From the NCBI GenBank assembly GCA_949825045.1, contig OX463829.1, positions 29,699,715 through 29,763,714 on the forward strand: 64,000 bases of DNA. Direction: 5' to 3'. The notes under the pieces were generated by a model. The model saw only the letters and a program-made list of their open reading frames with translations. It ran no database searches and was not told where the DNA came from. This document shows positions 57,617-64,000 of this stretch, piece after piece. Numbering within the stretch: position 1 is the stretch's first letter; every line of letters starts with the position of its first letter. This DNA comes from Argyresthia goedartella. Taxonomy: Eukaryota; Arthropoda; Insecta; Lepidoptera; Argyresthiidae. The position numbers and the translations under genes were made by a program.

Positions 57617-57819
57617 CCCCGATTGATCGAAATTGACTCAATTGGTAGGACGATGTTTACGCTTTCTCTGAGAGGCCAATACCAGAGGCGTCACAACTAA
57701 ACTATTTAAAAAAAGTGGGCAAGTGCCAGTCGGACTCACACATGAAGGGAAATAATGCAAAAAAACACATTTCTTATCATTCCCTAAATCGAGCATGAGC
57801 TTGCAGAATTTTTCATTGG

Positions 57820-58600
57820 TTTTTAACCCCCGACGTCGAGGAGGGGTGTTCTAAGTTTGAAGTGTCTGTCTGTCAGTTTGTCTGTGTGTGTGTATGTTTA
57901 TATATCTGTCTGTGGCACTCTAGAGCTCAAACGGGTGGACGGATTTTAATGCGTTTGTTGTAAATTATAGTATACTTCCCTGCGATGGTTCTTAGCTCTG
58001 ATTTATCAAAATCAGTTCAGTAGTTCGAAACTTATTAGCTTAAGAAGGACACAAGTTAACCAAATTTTAGACTTTTTAACACCAGACGCCGAAAATATGA
58101 GTGTTGTTATAATTGTGTGTGCGTGCGTGCATGCGGGCGTGCGTGGGTGGTGTGGGTGTGTGTGTATATGAGGGTGTGTGTGTGTATGAGGGTGTGGGTG
58201 TGTGTATGCGGGTATGCACACAAGTCAGAAAGAATGTATTACTGAAACACAGATTGAATTACACATTTTTAAACCCCAATGACCAGGTGAGGTTTTATTA
58301 AAGTTTGAAGCCTCTGTAGGTCGGTGTGTCTGTATATCTGTCCGTCGAACCCTAGCGGTTAAACAGGTGGTAGTATTTTGATGCGGTATTCAGTAAACGA
58401 TGGTAGGAGACTTCCTTGTAAACAATCTTAGACATGTTTTATTAAAATCGGTTCAGTAGTTCGAAAATTCTCAGCTTAACACGGAATAGCAGTCTAACGT
58501 GGACTGATTTTAATGCAATTTTTATAGTTGGTAGTAGACTTCACTGCGATGGTTCGTCGATATACTTTATTAAAATCAGTTCAGAGATTCAAAAGCTATC
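57820..58600 (+). repeat. cluster of related (GTCT/GTGT)-containing repeats
   Basis: Three or four diverged units follow each other: CCGACGTCGAGGAGGGGTGT (57829), AGACGCCGAAAATATGAGTG (58083), CCCCAATGACCAGGTGAGG (58273) and a shorter one near 58500. Each has GGTGGACGGATTTTAATG- or TCAGTTCAGTAGTTCGAAA-like motifs. A long (GT)-rich run fills 58107-58210. Confidence 0.65.
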
Positions 58601-58692
58601 AATCTAAATAGGAAACAAGTGAACCAAATTTTCAGTTCCATTAATATTTCGGGGGTGTTTGATAATAGTATATGTGACTTATACATAACGAA

Positions 58693-58932
58693 GGGCATTA
58701 AAACTCGAGTGTGGGTTTATGAAACGAGCCGAAGGCGGCATTCGAAATTTGAATGTCATAATATGTCGAAATATTGATACTTTAGAGTCATAATGTATTC
58801 AGATAAGAAATGAGTTTTTACCAATTTTACCAATATCATTATGGCAGCATAATGATATTGGATATGAGCAGTCATAACGTGCGGTTTTTGGACGCAATAA
58901 AGATGGTTTATGATACGGGTGTAGATAAAAAA
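58693..58932 (+). repeat. MITE-X copy 5 (partial)
   Basis: GGCATTAAAACTCGAGTG at the left, then GGCATTCGAAATTTGAATGTC and the right arm ending GATACGGGTGTAGATAAA. Its internal palindrome (58830-58861, 14-bp arms CCAATATCATTATG) differs in sequence from that of copy 3. Confidence 0.75.
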
Positions 58933-59032
58933 AGGTATCGAAAGTATTGCCAAGCCATAAGGTTGAGGTTGGAATATATTTCCCCTTGCCTCATTAAGGG
59001 TTAATTGCGTGTAGTGCGTTATTTGTTGTTGC

Positions 59033-59170
59033 AGCGGCAACAGAAATACACATTTTGTGAAAATTTCAACTCTCTTCCTATTTCGGTTCATGAGGTAGAG
59101 CTCGCTGACAGACAAACAGACCGACAGACGGACAGACGGACCGTTCCCGTTTCCCGTTCGAAACCCTAGG
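59033..59170 (+). repeat. repeat-G fragment
   Basis: CAGCGGCAACAGAAATACAC, GGTTCATGAGGTAGAGCTCG and GACAGACGGACAGACGGACC. A further scrap with GGGCTCCGTACCTTAAAAGG is at 59377. Confidence 0.6.
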
Positions 59171-60544
59171 AACGAGCTTGATAATAGAACCTATACCAAG
59201 TATATAATAACTGTCGGATTTGAAGTTGTTGGTGAAGTTCGTTAGTTAGTTTGGTTTGACGACTTTAGAATTCCAAAAAGTTCTTGTGGTCACTGGTTAG
59301 CAAGCTGCTGCTTTGGGTGGGACTGATCGATTGAGTAATATATCAAAAATAACGGTGCTTTTAAAACACCCATTTGAGGGCTCCGTACCTTAAAAGGCAA
59401 AAAGGAACCGTTACAGAATCACTTTGTTGTCCGGCCGTCTCAGTATGGCAGTCAGTCGACGCCCTTTTCTAAGGCACGCCAGGAGAAAACGAGATATAAC
59501 ATATACCTCGAGCCACGAGTTATGAGCGGTGTTTAACAGACTAAAATGCAGTTACATTAAAATTGTATGGCGTTCAGCTGTAATATTCAAGCTTAAACTG
59601 CGTTTTAGGTAGTTTTTATATGATTATTGTTAGAATGTCGAGTAAGACCACAGATACTATAATACTATACAGGTAAGACTAAAATGCAGTTGGAGATTCT
59701 TGAACTGCGTGCTAGTCAGTTTTTTAATCAACACCTTAGCAATTACTGCATATCCAACGCCACTGAGCTGCATTTTAACTGGTATTTACACCAAATGTTC
59801 CGGCTCTTACTGCGTTTGGGTCGTTTTTGGTCACCATTGTTTGCATCCTAAGAAGAAACGGGTAAAACAGAATAATAGCGCGAAAATCGCTGATCAAGAA
59901 TCTGTATTTATCCATCTCCATTTGATCCGAAATGGCCATTACTGCGTTTTACTGATGGGTGGGCAGAGTAGTCACATTTCAATATCTGTACATATGCAGT
60001 AATTCCCGCCAACGTCGCCCAGAGCTCTTAATTCGTGGCGCGAAGTATATTCGTAGCTAAATTCTGTATTTCTGACATACACGTATACTTCATACCTTAT
60101 TGCACAAAAACAGAAGATACAGATACATCAAAATGGAAACTACCTATATAGGATGGACAGGATACATTAAAAACAGGTGGACCTATGTGCACAACATATA
60201 ATAATTTAAATAATAAACTACTTACCAATATGATGAGTAGATACATAAGTAAATACATAATATGAAATTCACCAAGTTAAAAACTTAAAAACCGACTTCT
60301 AGTTCAAGCCTTCTCCTTTTTCCTCCCCGTCGGGATACGAATGAAGTCTATGAACATGAAAAGTCCTCATCAAAACTTTTGCTGCACGGAACCACAAATA
60401 TATAAGTATACATTTTTTGTATTTTTTGATTTTTTCAAAAATCGCTGCTTCAATTTTGATAAAATTTATATGATAGAGATTTATATAAATAATAATCATC
60501 AAAATCAGTTCATAATTGACGGAGTGATCGCGTGACAAATATAC
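59171..60544. other. unassigned
   Basis: The phrase ACTGCGTTT with ACTAAAATGCAGTT-like strings recurs loosely between 59540 and 59960. A 100-codon frame at 59700-60002 is Cys- and His-rich but not like any family I know. Confidence 0.3.
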
Positions 60545-60966
60545 AAAAAAAAACGGTCAAGTGCGAGTCTAAATCGCGCACGAAGGGTTCCGTACCACCG
60601 TTCAATGGAAGCGATGGTGTGGAGTGAATAGTTTGGATTTTACACAGCAAAATATTGTTTACAAAGTTATTGGTGCGGTTACTTTCACACTCCATGTACG
60701 TAACCAGGTGCATCCATAAGTTTGTATGTGGTATTGAAAGAATTGTTGTATGGGAGCCCCCTTAAATATTTCTTTTATCCTGTTTTTTAGTATTTGTTGT
60801 TATAGCGGCAACATAAATACATAATCTGTGAAAATTTCAACTCTCTAGCTAGCTAGGTTCTTGAGATACAGCCTGGTGACAGACGGACGGACGGACGGAC
60901 GGACGGACAGCGGAGTCTTAGTAATAGGGTCCCGTTTGGAACCCTTCGGGTACGGAACCCTAAAAA
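60545..60966 (+). repeat. repeat-G, plus copy, full length
   Basis: AAAAAACGGTCAAGTGCGAG to CTTCGGGTACGGAACCCTA, with GACGGACGGACGGACGGACG near 60883. It shares almost its whole length with 61187-61602 and with 31421-31828 reversed. Confidence 0.85.
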
Positions 60967-61186
60967 CAGACAAAATGAGAACTTCTTCCTCTTTTGAAGT
61001 CGGTTGAAAATACAAATCAATACGATAAACCTACATAAGTTTATTATGGAAGAGAAAGATAGACACTAGAATTTCTATGAGAATCCATTTCAAATTTATG
61101 TCTTGAAAGATGTAGACTTAAAATTGCATTTTGACTAATTAGCCCTAACATATGATTCTGATATCTGGGAAAGTCAATCGCTTTTA

Positions 61187-61602
61187 AAAAAACCGGTCAA
61201 GTGCGAGTCTAATCCGCGCACGAAGGGTTCCGTACCACCGTACATTGATAGGTATGGTGTGGAGTGAATAGTTTGGATTTTTCATAGCAAAATGTTGTTT
61301 ACAAAGTTATTGGTGCGGCTACTTTCACACTCCGTGTACGTTACCAGATGCATTCACAAGTTTGTATGTAGTATTAAAATAATTGTTGTATCGGAGCTCC
61401 CATAAATATTTATTTTATTCTGTTTTTTAGTATTTTTGTTATAGCGGCAACATAAATACATCTGTGAAAATTTCATCTGTCTAACTATCACGATTCATGT
61501 GATACAGCCTGGTGACAGACGAACGAAGGGACGGACGGACGGACAGTGGAGGCATAGTAATAGGGTCCCGTTTGGCACCCTTCGGGTACGGAACCCTAAA
61601 CA
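61187..61602 (+). repeat. repeat-G, plus copy, full length
   Basis: AAAACCGGTCAAGTGCGAGT to CTTCGGGTACGGAACCCTAA. It is the second copy in direct orientation, 220 bp after the previous one. Confidence 0.85.
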
Positions 61603-61672
61603 TTACCAATTACAACATGATTATTTCATACTAGATTTCTCAATTTTTTGCTCATATCCCTTGAGGTCGGCG

Positions 61673-61706
61673 TCACGTCACGTGACGTGATGTGAGGCTA
61701 TATATA
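61673..61706 (+). promoter_or_regulatory. E-box/CRE-like palindrome followed by TATATATA
   Basis: TCACGTCACGTGACGTGA (61673-61690) is an exact palindrome with a central CACGTG E-box and two TGACG half-sites. TATATATA (61699-61706) begins eight bases later. No coding start could be tied to it on either strand; element Y lies 160 bp downstream. Confidence 0.3.
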
Positions 61707-61864
61707 GAACGAGATTATTTCACACGAGCCATCTTCTAAAGCGGCTGTTATTTGAATTTGAAATGAGTCGGAATATGTTAAGAGATCTAGAATGAGAACT
61801 ACTAGAATCGAGCTGTGAAGAATCACAGAAGTAAAGGCGTAAAGCAGCTGTTAGTATATTTATC

Positions 61865-62249
61865 ACTGTAAGATAGTCAAAACCGTTAGTTGATAATCTA
61901 ACGCGTTAGTTGATTAACTATTGATAGATAGCAAACTAAACCAACAGGGTTTAGAATATACGTTTATTTTGTTTTTACATGTCAACCTAACACGAAGACT
62001 ATTTGGGGGCTTCGCTGCGCGCGCCCCATCTAGTCTTCACCTAAGCTACCGCAGTGTTTGCCCTGGTATTTCGTAGGCAATTCAAGTTTAAACCAGTTTG
62101 CTATTTAACGGTTTTAACCGTTAGTTTATCAACTAACGCGTCATTAAGTGAGCAATACGCTACAGTTTACTATCTGTCGATAGTTGACCAGCTGACGAGA
62201 GAGAAAAACGTTAGTTTATCAACTTACGGTTTTGACAATCTTACGGTGA
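61865..62249. mobile_element. element Y: inverted-repeat element of 385 bp
   Basis: The left end CACTGTAAGATAGTCAAAAC and the reverse complement of the right end, CACCGTAAGATTGTCAAAAC, open inverted repeats that stay similar for about 70 bases (CCGTTAGTTGATAA-CTAACG...). The inside (61985-62065) includes GGGGGCTTCGCTGCGCGCGC and recurs at 54745. A fragment of the same end (TTAAGATAGTCAAAACCGTT) is at 38400. There is no open frame, so it is probably non-autonomous. Confidence 0.75.
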
Positions 62250-62277
62250 CATATACATATAAGTATGACCAACTCAC

Positions 62278-62400
62278 GGGTTGCCCTGGTTGGTGCTCTC
62301 GACGGTGATGACGCTGGGTGTCAGCGCAGACACGATGATGCCGACAGGAATCAGCGCAGTCAGCAGGTGGAGGAGGTGCTTCCAGGTCCAGGGTGGAGGC
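62278..62400 (-). CDS. gene B, first visible coding exon (hydrophobic segment)
   Basis: On the minus strand CTTCCCCCTCAG is the acceptor (ending 62401) and GTGAGT the donor (62277-62272). The frame that joins the exon at 46049 reads PPPWTWKHLLHLLTALIPVG, IIVSALTPSVITVESTNQGN and then two bases of a Pro codon. The stretch from about residue 5 to 26 is hydrophobic like a signal peptide or membrane segment. The exon starts with the third base of a codon; if the previous exon ended in AT, that codon would be the start Met, but this exon was not found. Element Y sits 28 bases inside the following intron. Confidence 0.65.
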
Positions 62401-62546
62401 CTGAGGGGGAAGCATGAGCATATTCATATTTATATTCATTTGTTGTACTCTATTATAAGAATAAGGTCGTGTTATAAAGTGGTAGATAATTTTGAGCCTG
62501 TTGGGCATAATCAATATTCTGTCTAATGTATTCTTAATTTACATAA

Positions 62547-62925
62547 TAATATTCTTTATCCACACACGTATCATAAGCCCTCTTTACTGCGTCCAAAAAC
62601 CGCACGTTACAATTAGCAAATTAATATAGTAGTAAAAACTCATTTCTTATCTAAATAGTGATTAATAATGACCATAATGTATCAATATTCATGACATTCA
62701 AAACATTATGACATTCAAATTTCGAACGTCCGCCTGCGTGCCGCCCCTAGTTTGTCTGCGAAGCTGGTACTACTGAACAAGCTAAACAACTAGAGAGCAA
62801 TGATCAATGCCACAATGTCGGTCGAACATAAGTAAGTTAAGTGATAGGCATTAAAACTCTCGAGTGATATTAATATCAAACTCGCCTTCGGCTCGTTTCA
62901 TATACCCACTCTCAAGTTTAAAAGC
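62547..62925 (-). repeat. MITE-X copy 6
   Basis: CCACACACGTATCATAAGCC at the left, TTCGAACGTCCGCCTGCGTG in the middle, and GGCATTAAAACTCTCGAGTG near 62848. The right arm has lost the TATGATACGTGTG part. Confidence 0.7.
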
Positions 62926-63128
62926 CCTCCAATATGCATCAGTCACATAAACTACTATTACTTTCGTCTTATAACTTAAATAAATTATTCAACTTTATAA
63001 AGTACAATTGAAATTAGAATAAGAAGTTACAATAATTATATGCCATGTTAAGTTTAATTTGAATTTGAATTGAATTGAATTGTGTCATCTCAGGGTTCAG
63101 GGTACTCTGTCATCAGAAGTGAAAAGGA

Positions 63129-63345
63129 GCCGGTGGCATTGCGGTCGAGGTTCTGTTCTGTCATAAGCGAGAGTGTACCTACGGGTTAGAATTCCGGCAG
63201 GGGAGGAAAAAATATAATATTGAATGTTTACGACGTCGATATTTCTGGATGTAAACTTCCAAGACCCAGCGATTAATATTTCTTCCTTCACGGGATTCAC
63301 GCTTGTGAGGCTCATCTTCGACCGTTACACCATAGAGGTTATCCA
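63129..63345 (+). repeat. SINE-B-related copy
   Basis: GGTGGCATTGCGGTCGAGG (A-box region) and GGTTAGAATTCCGGCAGG (degenerate B-box), with the body ending CGACCGTTACACCATAGAGG. It groups with the heads at 28022 and 41655. Confidence 0.55.
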
Positions 63346-63707
63346 TACAAATATGATGGCGGTCCGCTTCATGTCATCACCATCACCATCATCACCAGCC
63401 AGTCAAGGAACCTACTGTGGAGTATAGGCCACCTCGTGTGCACGCCACTCAACTTTGTCGTGTGTTACATGTCCATCCATTATGTTAATGTACCAATTCA
63501 AATGAAAATTGGTATGGAAGTGTGACGGAAAATAAATAATATATGCTTGTTAAATTATATGGTATGTAGATAATACCACACGATTTTGACCTATTCTTAG
63601 GCTTAAGGCGCGTGTATTGGTTATTTTCTAAATACATTATTTATAATATTTGATATATAAGACAATTCAGTACTAACTTGCCATGTAAATAAGTAAATAA
63701 GCAACTA

Positions 63708-63786
63708 CACTCAAGAGCAAAAGTTTTGGGTATATTTTGTGTAGAATTTCAGTACAAACTGAACCCAAAACTTTTGCTTTTGAGTG
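63708..63786. mobile_element. 79-bp miniature inverted-repeat element with TA duplication
   Basis: Terminal repeats of 24 bp with one mismatch, starting CACTCAAGAGCAAAAG at 63708 and ending CTTTTGAGTG at 63786. They enclose only 31 bases. TA lies at 63706-63707 and 63787-63788, as for Tc1/mariner-type insertions. Confidence 0.85.
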
Positions 63787-64000
63787 TAGTATTTAAGTTG
63801 CGTAAATAAATCATTGGCATAGTTACCTATTTAGGGTAATCTCGTGTGAAACTGAAATAACATCTTTAAGACCAAATGTAAAAAAAAACACGATACGCAA
63901 ACAAGTTTCTTATTTATTATTTCTTAAAATTCAATTGTGGTCGATAACATTTTGACCACAAACATTTTAAAATGTAGTTCCTAACAGCTCACACTGCAAC

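Noticed and set aside
57494..57700. Pro/Arg/Ala-rich 68-codon frame
   Set aside because: It is created by the 14-bp G/C minisatellite.
58012..58301. His/Thr- or Cys/Val-rich frames on both strands
   Set aside because: They come from the (GT)-rich low-complexity tract.

Overview
The window looks like insect nuclear DNA, most likely from a moth or butterfly. It is AT-rich with spliced genes, and is packed with tRNA-derived SINEs, several LINE families with short-repeat 3' tails, a Dong/R4-type LINE, mariner elements, a Pao/BEL remnant and many small inverted-repeat elements. No operon, plasmid or phage feature is present. The lepidopteran assignment rests on the repeat repertoire (Dong was described in Bombyx; the dispersed GGGTTCCGTACC repeat is typical of Lepidoptera) and is an inference.

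Two host genes can be supported, both on the minus strand. Gene A is one 2.6-kb coding exon (4762-7349) for a secreted or membrane-associated protein of at least 862 residues. It has a splice acceptor exactly at the ATG and a splice donor at its 3' end. Gene B was assembled by eye from three short exons (62278-62400, 45921-46049, 45415-45547) whose splice sites and phases agree. It encodes a hydrophobic N-terminal segment and a four-cysteine C-terminus across a 16-kb intron. Both genes share a C-X5-C motif shortly before a phase-2 intron that splits a leucine codon after CT, so they may be distant paralogues.

The rest is mostly transposon debris. Region 1-7.9 kb holds two SINEs and gene A. 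From 7.9 to 10.2 kb a broken mariner sits inside a LINE, with the empty site recoverable from other copies. From 13.6 to 15.7 kb a second LINE is split by a LINE-1 3' fragment with a TTAGC duplication, between two foldback MITE copies. Region 18.4-22.5 kb is rich in perfect hairpins and tandem arrays, including about 48 copies of a heptamer between inverted repeats. From 26 to 44 kb lie fragments of LINEs, SINEs, a Pao/BEL gag-protease remnant and a probable 5'-inverted (twin-primed) LINE. Span 46.5-53.2 kb is a single mariner, with both ends and TA duplications still visible, blown apart by a nest of at least four retrotransposon pieces. Region 53-64 kb carries more dispersed repeats, two inverted-repeat elements and the 5' visible exon of gene B.

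I found no complete, intact mobile element and no convincing new multi-gene system. The most notable items are gene B, the possible A/B gene family, the nested mariner, the LINE family with changing tail repeats, and the group of foldback elements. Family names LINE-1, LINE-2, LINE-3, SINE-A, SINE-B, MITE-X and repeat-G are local labels for this window.
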